From NCBI RefSeq assembly GCF_008632955.1, contig NZ_CP043959.1, positions 4,712,001-4,776,000 on the forward strand: a stretch of DNA of 64,000 nucleotides. The letters run 5' to 3'. The translations under genes and the position numbers were made by a program. Each line of letters opens with the position of its first letter. Position 1 is the stretch's first letter. The DNA is from Streptomyces tendae (GTDB lineage: Bacteria; Actinomycetota; Actinomycetes; Streptomycetales; Streptomycetaceae). Below are positions 50,567 to 58,238 of the stretch, piece after piece. The notes below the pieces were generated by a model, which was not told the origin of the DNA, made no database searches, and saw only the letters and a program-made list of their open reading frames with translations.

Positions 50567-51076
50567 TCAGATCCCTTCTCCCCGGACGACGGGCCCGTTC
50601 GGGACGAAGCCCAGATCGACGGGGGTGGCCGGAGCGCCGTTCCTGAGCACGCCGGCGAGCAGTCCGGGGAGCTGCGGCGGCCACAACGGCTCGTGTTCCC
50701 CGGCCAGTTCGGCAGGGGACCACCAGCGCCACGTGAGGATCTTGTCCGCGGTGTGCGCGGCGGTGAGGTCCCCGGCCGGCTCCCGGCGGGGAGCATGCGC
50801 GAGGAAGATGTGCTCGTGCTGGCGCACGGGCACCCCGGCCCGCGTGAAGTCGTGCTCCCACAGACACAGCACGGTGTCCTCGATCCGGAGGTCGGTCCAT
50901 CCGGTTTCCTCCCGTACCTCCCGCTCGGCGGCCTCCAGCGGTGACTCGCCCGGTTCCGTCCCTCCACCGGGCATCGCCCAGTGCACGCCGACCTCGTCGT
51001 TGTCGTAGCGGAACATGAAGACCGATCCCTCGGGGTCCAGCACCGCGACCCTGGCTGCTTCTCTGGGTGTACGCAT
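50567..51076 (-). CDS. NUDIX hydrolase
   Basis: This 169-residue protein begins RTPREAARVAVLDPEGSVFM and carries a complete Nudix box: GGGTEPGESPLEAAE followed by REVREETG. It hydrolyses a nucleoside diphosphate linked to another moiety; the substrate is unknown. It is convergent with the DUF6479-like gene. The ATG at 51076 is supported by the family N-terminus; a short intergenic space separates it from the sigma factor gene. Confidence 0.92.
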   Translation of the reverse strand: MRTPREAARVAVLDPEGSVFMFRYDNDEVGVHWAMPGGGTEPGESPLEAAEREVREETGWTDLRIEDTVLCLWEHDFTRAGVPVRQHEHIFLAHAPRREPAGDLTAAHTADKILTWRWWSPAELAGEHEPLWPPQLPGLLAGVLRNGAPATPVDLGFVPNGPVVRGEGI

Positions 51077-51266
51077 CCGGTCAGACTGACAGTGCCCTTC
51101 GGCACTGTCCTACGTGTTTTCAGGGCCGGTCCCCCGGCGGACGCCCGCCTCTCCGCACCCCCCGGCGGGGACGTGAGGCGCATCACAGCACGCGGGTGCA
51201 TCGTTTCCCCCGCCCCAAGGCCTTCTTCCAGGTGCAAGGGCTTGTACGGACACGGGGCGGTAAGGG

Positions 51267-51773
51267 ATGCAGCGGTTTCGGGCCGACGGCTTCGACGAGT
51301 TCGTGGCCGCCCGCTGGTCGGCGCTGCTGCATGTCGCGCGTCTGCTCACCGGCGGCGACCGCCAGCGCGCCGAGGACCTGGTCCAGGAGGCTCTGGTGAA
51401 GCTGTGGTTCGCCTGGCCGAAGGTCGCCGAGCAGGCACCGGAGGCGTACGTGCGTCAGGTGCTGGTGCGGATGGCGGCCCGCTCGGCCCGCCGCCGCTGG
51501 TGGGGCGAGCGCCCGGTGGGCGAGCTGCCCGACCGGCCCGAGCCGGGTGACGTGTCGGCGGCCGTCGCGGAACGCTCGCGGCTGGAGGCGGCGCTGGCGC
51601 TGCTGCCGCCCCGCCAGCGGGCCGCGGTCGTGCTCCGCTACTACGAGGACCTGCCCGAGGGGCAGGTGGCGCAGGCCCTGGGCTGTCCGGTGGGCACCGC
51701 GCGCTCCCACGCGTCGCGGGGGGTCGCACGGCTGCGGCAGATTTTGTCCGATTCCGTCCGGCCCGTGAGGTGA
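51267..51773 (+). CDS. SigE-family ECF sigma factor
   Basis: This 168-residue ECF sigma factor has region 2 (about 5-70: FDEFVAARWSALLHVARLLT, AEDLVQEALVKLWFAWPKV) and region 4 (about 108-160: LEAALALLPPRQRAAVVLRY, GQVAQALGCPVGTARSHASR). It is of the actinobacterial SigE-like short subgroup. The next gene starts 11 bases after the stop and encodes a membrane protein with a cytoplasmic N-terminus, the usual arrangement for an ECF factor and its anti-sigma partner. Confidence 0.92.
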   Translation: MQRFRADGFDEFVAARWSALLHVARLLTGGDRQRAEDLVQEALVKLWFAWPKVAEQAPEAYVRQVLVRMAARSARRRWWGERPVGELPDRPEPGDVSAAVAERSRLEAALALLPPRQRAAVVLRYYEDLPEGQVAQALGCPVGTARSHASRGVARLRQILSDSVRPVR

Positions 51774-51784
51774 GGGGAGCAGCG

Positions 51785-52291
51785 ATGGACGACTTCGAGC
51801 GCGAGCTGACGCGCATGATGCGCGAGGGCCGGTCACACATCCCCCTCGAACCGGGGCAGCGCACCCGCCTGTACGACGGCATCCGGGCCCGTCGCCGGTC
51901 CCGGGCGCTGGTGCGGGCCGGCGGTTCCGCCCTCGCGGTGGCCGGGCTGAGCATCGGCCTGGCGTTGCTGCCCCACCTCGGTTCCGGTTCCGCGCCCGCC
52001 GACCTGCCGCTGCCCGCGACCGGGTCCACGGCACCGGGGGCGTCGGGGGAGCCCACCGTGTCCCCGTCCGGCACCGGGCCGAGCCCGTCCCTGCCGCCCA
52101 CCCACACCCCCGAGTCCATGCCCCCCGGCACCTCACCGCCGGGGACCACGGGGCCGGCCACGACGGAACCGGGGACGGCGGAGCCCGGCACGACCCACCT
52201 CGGCACGAGGGAACCACCCGAGTCGACGGCAACCGGGACCGCCATCCCCGGCACGGACAGCACGCCGACCTCTCCCCCGCCGACCGGATGA
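51785..52291 (+). CDS. putative anti-sigma-like membrane protein with Pro/Thr-rich ectodomain
   Basis: This 168-residue protein has a cytoplasmic N-terminus (about 1-40: MDDFERELTRMMREGRSHIP), one transmembrane helix (about 44-63) and an extracytoplasmic region of about 95 residues. The latter is almost wholly Pro, Thr, Ser, Gly and Glu with imperfect repeats (GTSPPGTTGPATTEPGTAEP). No ZAS zinc motif is present. Its place directly after an ECF sigma gene suggests a regulator, but this is inference. The ectodomain may be O-mannosylated, since a glycosyltransferase pair lies nearby. Confidence 0.65.
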   Translation: MDDFERELTRMMREGRSHIPLEPGQRTRLYDGIRARRRSRALVRAGGSALAVAGLSIGLALLPHLGSGSAPADLPLPATGSTAPGASGEPTVSPSGTGPSPSLPPTHTPESMPPGTSPPGTTGPATTEPGTAEPGTTHLGTREPPESTATGTAIPGTDSTPTSPPPTG

Positions 52292-52322
52292 CGCCGGACC
52301 CGCCTGTGTCGCCCGTGTTCCC

Positions 52323-52350
52323 CGCTTCGACCGCTTCGACCACTTCGACC
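52323..52350. repeat. three 9-bp tandem repeats in an intergenic region
   Basis: CGCTTCGAC, CGCTTCGAC and CACTTCGAC follow each other. The 235-base region (52292-52526) separates the sigma unit from the glycosyltransferase unit. A GGCAT direct repeat near 52436-52460 also occurs there. No gene seen. Confidence 0.6.
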
Positions 52351-52526
52351 GCCGGTCCGTAGGACCCGGCACGCCCACCCCTCGCCCCGGGACACCCGAC
52401 CGGGCCGTTCTGGGGACCACCCCACGGGTTGTTTGGCATGCCCATAACACCTCGGGCATACCCCCTGACCCCTCGCCCGCACCACCCACCCCGCAGGCGC
52501 ACGCCGGAAAGAGACCGTGACCCGCC

Positions 52527-53825
52527 ATGAGAACCGCCGGGCGGTCCGCACCGCCCCACCGACCCCCGACCGGCCCCTCCGCCGCCCGGCCGGCGCCGCC
52601 CTGCCCGGCGGCGCTCCCCGCGGACCACTCCGAGCCCGTCCTGGAGGTGGTCGTGCCCGTGCACAACGAGGAACGGGACCTGGAGCCCTGCGTCCGGCGG
52701 CTGCACGCCCACCTTGCCGAGACCTTCCCCTATCCGTTCCGGATCACGGTCGCCGACAACGCCAGCACGGACCGGACACCCGGGATCGCCGCGCGCCTGG
52801 CCGCGGAATTCCCCGGCATCCGGTGGGTGCGGCTGGAGGAGAAGGGACGCGGACGCGCGCTGCACACCGCCTGGTCCCGCTCCCCCGCCCCCGTGCTGGC
52901 CTATCTGGACGTGGACCTGTCCACCGACCTCGCGGCCCTGCTGCCACTCGTGGCCCCGCTGATCTCCGGCCACTCCGACCTCGCCATCGGCACCCGGCTG
53001 GCCCGCGGCTCCCGGGTGGTGCGCGGACCGAAGCGGGAGATCATCTCCCGCTGCTACAACGGGCTGTTGCGCGGCACCCTCTCCGTGGGGTTCTCCGACG
53101 CGCAGTGCGGCTTTAAGGCGGTACGGCGTGACGTGGCGGAGCGGCTGCTGCCGCTGGTCGAGGACCGTGAGTGGTTCTTCGACACGGAACTGCTGGTGAT
53201 CGCCGAGCGGGCGGGCCTGCGGATCCACGAGGTGCCGGTGGACTGGGTGGACGACCCGGACAGCCGGGTCGATCTGCTCCCCACGGCGCTCGCCGACCTG
53301 CGCGGCATGGCCCGGCTGGGACGGGCGCTGGCCCGTGGCCGGCTGCCGCTGGCCGCCCTGGGGCGCGCCGGGACGTCCGGCGGCGCCGCGGGCCCGCCGC
53401 CCGGCCGCGTCACCCAGATCGTGCGCTTCGCCGCCGTCGGCGCCGTCACCACCCTGCTGCACCTGCTCCTGTACGTCCTGCTGCGCCCGGCCGCGGGCGC
53501 CCAGGCGGGCAACGCACTCGCGCTGCTGCTCTGCGCCGTCGTCAACACCGCCGCGAACCGGCGGTTCACCTTCGGGGTGCGGGGCCGCGAGGGACTGCCG
53601 GCCCACCACCTCGGAGGGCTGGTGGCTTTCCTCGCCGGTCTCGCCCTCACCGGCGGCGCGCTGGCCGTCCTCCACCTCACCGTCCCCGGCGCCGGACCCC
53701 GCACCGAGGTGCCGGTGCTGGTCACCGCGAACCTCGCCGCGGCCCTGCTGCGCTTCCACGTCCTGCGGGCCTGGGTATTCCCGGGCCGCCGCTCCCGCCG
53801 TACGACAGGAACCTCCGCCTCATGA
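52527..53825 (+). CDS. GT2 glycosyltransferase fused to a GtrA-like membrane domain
   Basis: The 432-residue protein has a dolichyl-phosphate-mannose-synthase-like GT-A domain (about 38-265): VVVPVHNEERDLEPC, DNASTDRTPGIA, DVDLSTDLAALLP (DxD-type) and GFSDAQCGFKAVRRDV. A GtrA domain with four transmembrane helices follows (about 295-420: VTQIVRFAAVGAVTTLLHLL). It should transfer a sugar from a nucleotide donor to polyprenyl phosphate and may help to flip the product. The next gene starts within its stop (ATGA), encoding a membrane GT-C-like protein, so they are a pathway pair. Confidence 0.9.
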   Translation: MRTAGRSAPPHRPPTGPSAARPAPPCPAALPADHSEPVLEVVVPVHNEERDLEPCVRRLHAHLAETFPYPFRITVADNASTDRTPGIAARLAAEFPGIRWVRLEEKGRGRALHTAWSRSPAPVLAYLDVDLSTDLAALLPLVAPLISGHSDLAIGTRLARGSRVVRGPKREIISRCYNGLLRGTLSVGFSDAQCGFKAVRRDVAERLLPLVEDREWFFDTELLVIAERAGLRIHEVPVDWVDDPDSRVDLLPTALADLRGMARLGRALARGRLPLAALGRAGTSGGAAGPPPGRVTQIVRFAAVGAVTTLLHLLLYVLLRPAAGAQAGNALALLLCAVVNTAANRRFTFGVRGREGLPAHHLGGLVAFLAGLALTGGALAVLHLTVPGAGPRTEVPVLVTANLAAALLRFHVLRAWVFPGRRSRRTTGTSAS

Positions 53826-55084
53826 CCGGCACGACGCCCCTGACCCGCCCGGCCGCCCCGGCCGACGCGCCCGACGGCCCGGCCGTACCCGGGCCGCGCG
53901 AACGGCTGCGGAGCCTCGCCGCGCGTCACGGCCCGGTGCTCGCCACGTACGGCGTGCTCAAGCTGGTCGGCTTCGCCGTGTTCATGCTGCTGCTGGACTC
54001 GGCCGGCGACTTCCGGGAGAAGCATCCGCGTTTCGGCGGCGGCGCACACCCGTGGGACGTGCTGGGCAGCTGGGACGGCTGGTGGTACCAGCAGATCGCC
54101 CTGTTCGGCTACGACCCCGTCCTGGAGCCCGTCCCCGGCGCCACCGGTCTGATCACCCTGGAGGGCAACTCGGCGGCGTTCTTCCCGCTGTACCCGGCGC
54201 TGATGCGGCTGGTCATGGAGATCACCGGGCTCGGCCCGTACGGCGCCGGGATGGCCGTCTCCGTGGTGTGCTCGTTCGCCGCCGCGCTCGGCATCCACGC
54301 CGTCACCGCGCGGCTCGGCGGCCACCGGGCCGGGCTGGTCGCGGTCGGTCTGTGGGCGGTGTGGCCGGGGTCCGGCACGGAGTGGGCGGTGTACTCCGAG
54401 TCGCTGTACACCGCGCTGGCCGCCTGGGCCTGCTGGGCCGTGACGACGCGCCGCTGGGCGCTCGCCGCGGTGCTGACCTTCGCCGCCGGACTCACCCGGC
54501 CCACCGCCGTCGCCCTGGTCGCGGCCCTCGGCGTCGCGGGGCTGTGCGCGGTGCTGCGCCGTGCGGAGGACTGGCGGCGCCCGCTGGCCGCGGTGGCGAT
54601 CGCGCCGCTCGGGGTGGCCGGCTACCTGGGCTGGGTGGGGTACCGGATGGGTGACTGGGGCGGCTACACCAAGCTCCAGGAAGGCGCCTGGGGTCACACC
54701 TTCGACTACGGGCGGCACAGTCTCGACGTGCTGACCTCCCTGCCGGTCGGCCACTTCGACTACCTGTTCGCCATGCCGATGGAGGACACGATCGGCGTGG
54801 GTGTGGTGCTGCTGGTGCCCGTGCTGACCGTGCTGCTGGTGCGGCTGCGTCCGCCCGTCGTGCTGGTCGTGTACACGGTGCTGTCGTACCTGACGGTCAT
54901 GGGCACCCAGCAGTACTTCGGCAACGTCTCGCGCTATCTGCTCCCGCTGTTCCCCCTGTTCGTGCCGCTCGCCCTGGCCATGCGCCGGCTGAGCCGGTCC
55001 GCGCTGGTCACGGTGCTGGGCACGGCGGCGGTGGCGTCGGGATCCTATGCGGGGTACGTCCTGTTCGAGCTGGGCGTGCCGTAG
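53822..55084 (+). CDS. GT-C-type polytopic mannosyltransferase-like protein
   Basis: This 420-residue membrane protein has about nine transmembrane helices. The first extracytoplasmic loop contains WDVLGSWDGWWYQQIALFGY with the acidic pair typical of PIG-V-like GT-C enzymes. EGNSAAFFPLYPALMRL and YSESLYTALAAWACW follow. It probably uses the polyprenyl-phosphate sugar made by the preceding enzyme. The acceptor may be a secreted protein or envelope glycan, unknown here. The start overlaps the upstream stop by four bases (ATGA). Confidence 0.82.
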   Translation: MTGTTPLTRPAAPADAPDGPAVPGPRERLRSLAARHGPVLATYGVLKLVGFAVFMLLLDSAGDFREKHPRFGGGAHPWDVLGSWDGWWYQQIALFGYDPVLEPVPGATGLITLEGNSAAFFPLYPALMRLVMEITGLGPYGAGMAVSVVCSFAAALGIHAVTARLGGHRAGLVAVGLWAVWPGSGTEWAVYSESLYTALAAWACWAVTTRRWALAAVLTFAAGLTRPTAVALVAALGVAGLCAVLRRAEDWRRPLAAVAIAPLGVAGYLGWVGYRMGDWGGYTKLQEGAWGHTFDYGRHSLDVLTSLPVGHFDYLFAMPMEDTIGVGVVLLVPVLTVLLVRLRPPVVLVVYTVLSYLTVMGTQQYFGNVSRYLLPLFPLFVPLALAMRRLSRSALVTVLGTAAVASGSYAGYVLFELGVP

Positions 55085-55171
55085 GCCGACGCGGTCGGGT
55101 GGTCTGTCCGTCACCGGGTGGGGGCAGGCTTCCGGCAGTACGCTGACCGCAGTCGGCCACCGGGAGTTCCC

Positions 55172-55555
55172 ATGTGGAAGCGTAAGAAGCACGTTCGCCG
55201 ATCCGACGCCCCCGCGCCGGAGTTGTGCGACCTCTGCGCGAGGACCTTCCCGCCCGGCGAGGCGGTGCGCGGGTACGTGGCGGACTCCTCGGCCGTGCAT
55301 CCCGCCGATCCCCTCCACGACGGACTGCGGCGCGTGACCGCCTGCTGCGAAGCGCACCTGGAGGAGGTCCGCGCCGTGTACCGGCGCCGGCCCTTCGTGC
55401 AGGAGGAGCTCTGGGCGGGCAAGATCGGCCGCGTGCTGGGCTCCGGCCCGCCGGTCGCCATGACCGACCTCGCCTGCCGCACGGGCCTCGACGAGCCGGA
55501 CATCCGCCGCGCGATCGCCTGGCACAACGAGCGCCACCGCCACCTGGGCGCGTGA
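55172..55555 (+). CDS. small hypothetical protein with Cys pairs
   Basis: This 127-residue basic protein begins MWKRKKHVRRSDAPAPELCD. It has a CDLC pair near residue 19 and a CC pair (RVTACCEAHLEEV), which could bind one metal ion. The C-terminal helix VAMTDLACRTGLDEPDIRRA is HTH-like in outline. I do not recognise a family. GGGAG lies five bases before the ATG. It stands alone between the glycosyltransferase unit and the CNNM genes. Confidence 0.7.
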   Translation: MWKRKKHVRRSDAPAPELCDLCARTFPPGEAVRGYVADSSAVHPADPLHDGLRRVTACCEAHLEEVRAVYRRRPFVQEELWAGKIGRVLGSGPPVAMTDLACRTGLDEPDIRRAIAWHNERHRHLGA

Positions 55556-55645
55556 CGGCGGCCCCGCGCCGGGACCGTACGACCGCGGCCCCGGGCGGAC
55601 GGGGTGTCCGGCCGGGGCCGCGGTGGGCCGTGGTGAGCGGCGGGG

Positions 55646-56671
55646 TCAGGCGGGGGCGGGGGCCGCGGGGCCCACGAGTTCCGTGAGGACGTCCTCCATC
55701 GTCACGAAGCCGATGACCTTGCCGTTCTCACCGACCGCCGCCGCGAGGTGGCTGCCCTCCGCGCGCAGCGCGGTGAGGGTGTCGTCGAGCGGGGTGTCGA
55801 TGCGGACCCGGGTGACCTTGTGCAGCGTGGTGCGCGGGAAGGGCCGGTCCCGTTCGGTGACGCCGAGGGTGTCCTTGATGTGCAGGTAGCCCAGGAGCGC
55901 GTCGCCGGGGCCGGTGACCGGGAAGCGGGACAGGCCCGCCTCGGCGGCCACCCGCTCCAGGCGCGCCGGCGTGACCGTGTGGTCGACGGTGTGCATCCGC
56001 CGGGCCGGGACGAGAATCTCGCCGACCGGGCGGGTGCCCAGCTCCAGCGCGTCCCGCAGCCGCTCCCCGTCGGCCGGGGTGAGCAGTCCGGCCTCGCTGG
56101 AGTCGACGACCATCCGGGCGAGCTGGTCGTCGGTGAACACCGACTCCACCTCGTCCTTGGGGTCGACCCGCAGCAGCCGCAGCAGGACGTTGGCGAAGGC
56201 GTTGATGCCGAACACGAACGGCCGCAGTGCCCGGGTCAGCCACACCAGCGGCGGACCCAGCAGCAGCGCGCTGGGCACCGGCGCGGCGAGCGCGATGTTC
56301 TTCGGCACCATCTCGCCGATCAGCATGTGCAGATACGTGGCGAGGGTCAGGGCGATGACGAACGCGATCGGGTGCACCAGCGCGTCCGGGACGTTCACCG
56401 CCTCGAAGGGCGGCTCCAGCAGGTGCGCGATGGCCGGTTCGGCGACCGCGCCGAGCACCAGCGAGGAGACGGTGATGCCCAGCTGGGCCGTGGCCATCAT
56501 CGCGGACAGGTGCTCCAGCGCCCACAGGGTCATCTTGGCGCGCTTCTCGCCCGCGAGGGCGCGCGGCTCGACCTGGCTGCGGCGTACCGAGATCAGGGCG
56601 AACTCGGCGCCCACGAAGAACGCGTTGGTCAGCAGGGTGAAGAGGCCGATGGCGAGTTGCAGGACGGTCAT
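55646..56671 (-). CDS. CNNM/CorC-type membrane protein without C-terminal domain
   Basis: This 341-residue protein has a CNNM transmembrane domain (about 1-175: LFTLLTNAFFVGAEFALISV, LIGEMVPKNIALA) and a CBS-pair domain (about 200-335: VGEILVPARRMHTVDHTVT, VIGFVTMEDVLTELVG). The CorC/HlyC C-terminal domain is absent. Family members export or sense divalent cations such as Mg or Co. The gene overlaps the upstream CNNM gene by four bases (ATGA), so a heteromeric assembly is likely. Confidence 0.88.
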   Translation of the reverse strand: MTVLQLAIGLFTLLTNAFFVGAEFALISVRRSQVEPRALAGEKRAKMTLWALEHLSAMMATAQLGITVSSLVLGAVAEPAIAHLLEPPFEAVNVPDALVHPIAFVIALTLATYLHMLIGEMVPKNIALAAPVPSALLLGPPLVWLTRALRPFVFGINAFANVLLRLLRVDPKDEVESVFTDDQLARMVVDSSEAGLLTPADGERLRDALELGTRPVGEILVPARRMHTVDHTVTPARLERVAAEAGLSRFPVTGPGDALLGYLHIKDTLGVTERDRPFPRTTLHKVTRVRIDTPLDDTLTALRAEGSHLAAAVGENGKVIGFVTMEDVLTELVGPAAPAPA

Positions 56672-58002
56672 CGGGCTTCCTCCATGACCTCGGCCCGTAC
56701 GGGGGCCGGTGCGGTGACGCGTATGCGGTCGGCGCGGTGGTGCTCGACCGCGAGCACGTCGAGCCGCCAGCCGTCGACGTCGACGGTGTCGCCCTTGGCC
56801 GGGATGCGGGCCAGGCGGGTGGCGATCAGTCCGGCGACCGTCTCGTACGGCCCGTCCGGGGCGGTGACGCCCAGGGCGGTGAGCCGGTCAAGCCGGAGGC
56901 TGCCGTCGGCCTCCCAGACGGCGCGGCCGTCGGCCGTCGCCGGGGCGGGGGCCAGTTCGGGCACCTCGACGGGGTCGTGCTCGTCGCGGACCTCGCCGAC
57001 GACCTCCTCGACGATGTCCTCCACGGTGGCGACGCCGGCGGTGCCGCCGTACTCGTCGATGACGACGGCCATGGCGCGGTGGGCGCGCATGCGCTCCAGC
57101 AGGCGGTCGGCGGGGAGGCTGTCGGGGACCAGCAGCGGCGGTGTGGTCAGCTCGGTGACGGGCGTGCCGGCGCGCCGTTCCGGTTCGAGGGCCAGCACGT
57201 CCCGGATGTGGACGGTGCCGACGACCTCGTCGAGGCTGTCGCGGTACACCGGGAAGCGGGACAGGCCGGTGGCGTGGCTGAGTGCGGCGGCGTCGGCGGC
57301 GGTGGCGTGCACCTCCAGGGCGCGGACGTCGACCCGCGGGGTCATCACGTTCTCGGCGGTCAGCTCGCTCAGGTGCAGGGTGCGTACGAACAGCTCGGCG
57401 GAGTCCGCCTCCAGGGCGCCCTCGGCGGCGGAGTGCCGGGCCAGCGCGCCCAGCTCCTCGGCGGTGCGGGCGGAGGCCAGTTCCTCGGCGGGTTCCAGGC
57501 CGAAGCGGCGCACGAAGCGGTTGGCGGTGCCGTTGAGGTGGCGGATGAACGGGCCGAAGGCGGCCGTGAAGGCGCGCTGCGGGCCGGCGACGACCTTGGC
57601 GACCGCCGCGGGACGTGAGATGGCCCAGTTCTTCGGGACCAGCTCACCGATCACCATCAGCACCACCGTGGACAGCGCCACGCCGAGCAGGGTCGCCACG
57701 GTCGGGGCGGCGCCGCCCAGGCCGGCGGCGCGCAGCGGGCCGCGCAGCAGCGCGGCGAGGGACGGCTCGGCGAGCATGCCGATCACCAGCGAGGTGACGG
57801 TGATGCCGAGCTGGGCGCCGGACAGCTGCACTGTCAGACGGCGTACGGCGGCCAGCGCACCGGCCGCGCCGCGCTCACCCGCGTCCGCCGCGCGCTCCAG
57901 TTCGGCGCGCTCGACGGTGGTGAGGGAGAACTCGGCCGCGACGAACACCGCGCAGGCCAGCGTCAGCAGCAGGGCGAGCAGGAGCAGCAGGACCTCGGTC
58001 AC
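56668..58002 (-). CDS. CNNM/CorC-type transporter with CBS and CorC domains
   Basis: This 444-residue paralogue has a CNNM domain (about 1-190: ACAVFVAAEFSLTTVERAEL, VLMVIGELVPKNWAISRP), a CBS pair (about 210-335: ENVMTPRVDVRALEVH, GGTAGVATVEDIVEEVVGEV) and a CorC/HlyC C-terminal domain (about 355-435). It probably moves or regulates divalent cations. The GTG start at 58002 overlaps the stop of a possible 27-codon leader frame. The next gene, also CNNM, is translationally coupled. Confidence 0.9.
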   Translation of the reverse strand: MTEVLLLLLALLLTLACAVFVAAEFSLTTVERAELERAADAGERGAAGALAAVRRLTVQLSGAQLGITVTSLVIGMLAEPSLAALLRGPLRAAGLGGAAPTVATLLGVALSTVVLMVIGELVPKNWAISRPAAVAKVVAGPQRAFTAAFGPFIRHLNGTANRFVRRFGLEPAEELASARTAEELGALARHSAAEGALEADSAELFVRTLHLSELTAENVMTPRVDVRALEVHATAADAAALSHATGLSRFPVYRDSLDEVVGTVHIRDVLALEPERRAGTPVTELTTPPLLVPDSLPADRLLERMRAHRAMAVVIDEYGGTAGVATVEDIVEEVVGEVRDEHDPVEVPELAPAPATADGRAVWEADGSLRLDRLTALGVTAPDGPYETVAGLIATRLARIPAKGDTVDVDGWRLDVLAVEHHRADRIRVTAPAPVRAEVMEEAR

Positions 58003-58082
58003 CGTGCCACCCCCGCTCCCTGTCGGGCCGCATGACGCGGACTGCGGGTGGTGGCACGGCTACTACTGGGAGGATCACCCAT
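57999..58082 (-). CDS. possible 27-codon leader peptide before the CNNM operon
   Basis: A frame from ATG 58082 encodes MGDPPSSSRATTRSPRHAA and eight more residues, ending in a TGA that overlaps the CNNM GTG (GTGA at 58002-57999). AAAGGAG lies about 13 bases upstream, rather far. It could couple translation to the CNNM gene. Without comparative data it may be chance. Confidence 0.3.
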   Translation of the reverse strand: MGDPPSSSRATTRSPRHAARQGAGVAR

Positions 58083-58124
58083 CGGGGGACCGTCGCTCCT
58101 TTTCGAACAGGTACGAAGAGATGT

Positions 58125-58150
58125 GTGGAAGCAGGATGTCCTGCTTCCAC
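58125..58150. repeat. 26-bp near-perfect palindrome upstream of the CNNM operon
   Basis: Arms GTGGAAGCAGGA (58125-58136) and TCCTGCTTCCAC (58139-58150) flank two bases. It lies 123-148 bases before the CNNM start. A TACAGT box a few bases upstream on the minus strand could start transcription at its edge, giving a 5'-terminal RNA hairpin. An operator is equally possible. Confidence 0.7.
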
Positions 58151-58186
58151 GTCAACTGTAAAGGACCCGCAAAGTGTCCCGCGCGC

Positions 58187-58233
58187 GTGAGCGACGGCGG
58201 TCCGGCCCTTCGGGAGTCCGGACCGCCGCTCAC
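58187..58233 (-). terminator. terminator of the phosphoketolase gene
   Basis: Arms of about 16-19 bp (GTGAGCG... / ...CGCTCAC with GGCGGTCCGG / CCGGACCGCC inside) lie six bases past the phosphoketolase stop. Confidence 0.82.
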
Positions 58234-58238
58234 CGGGG

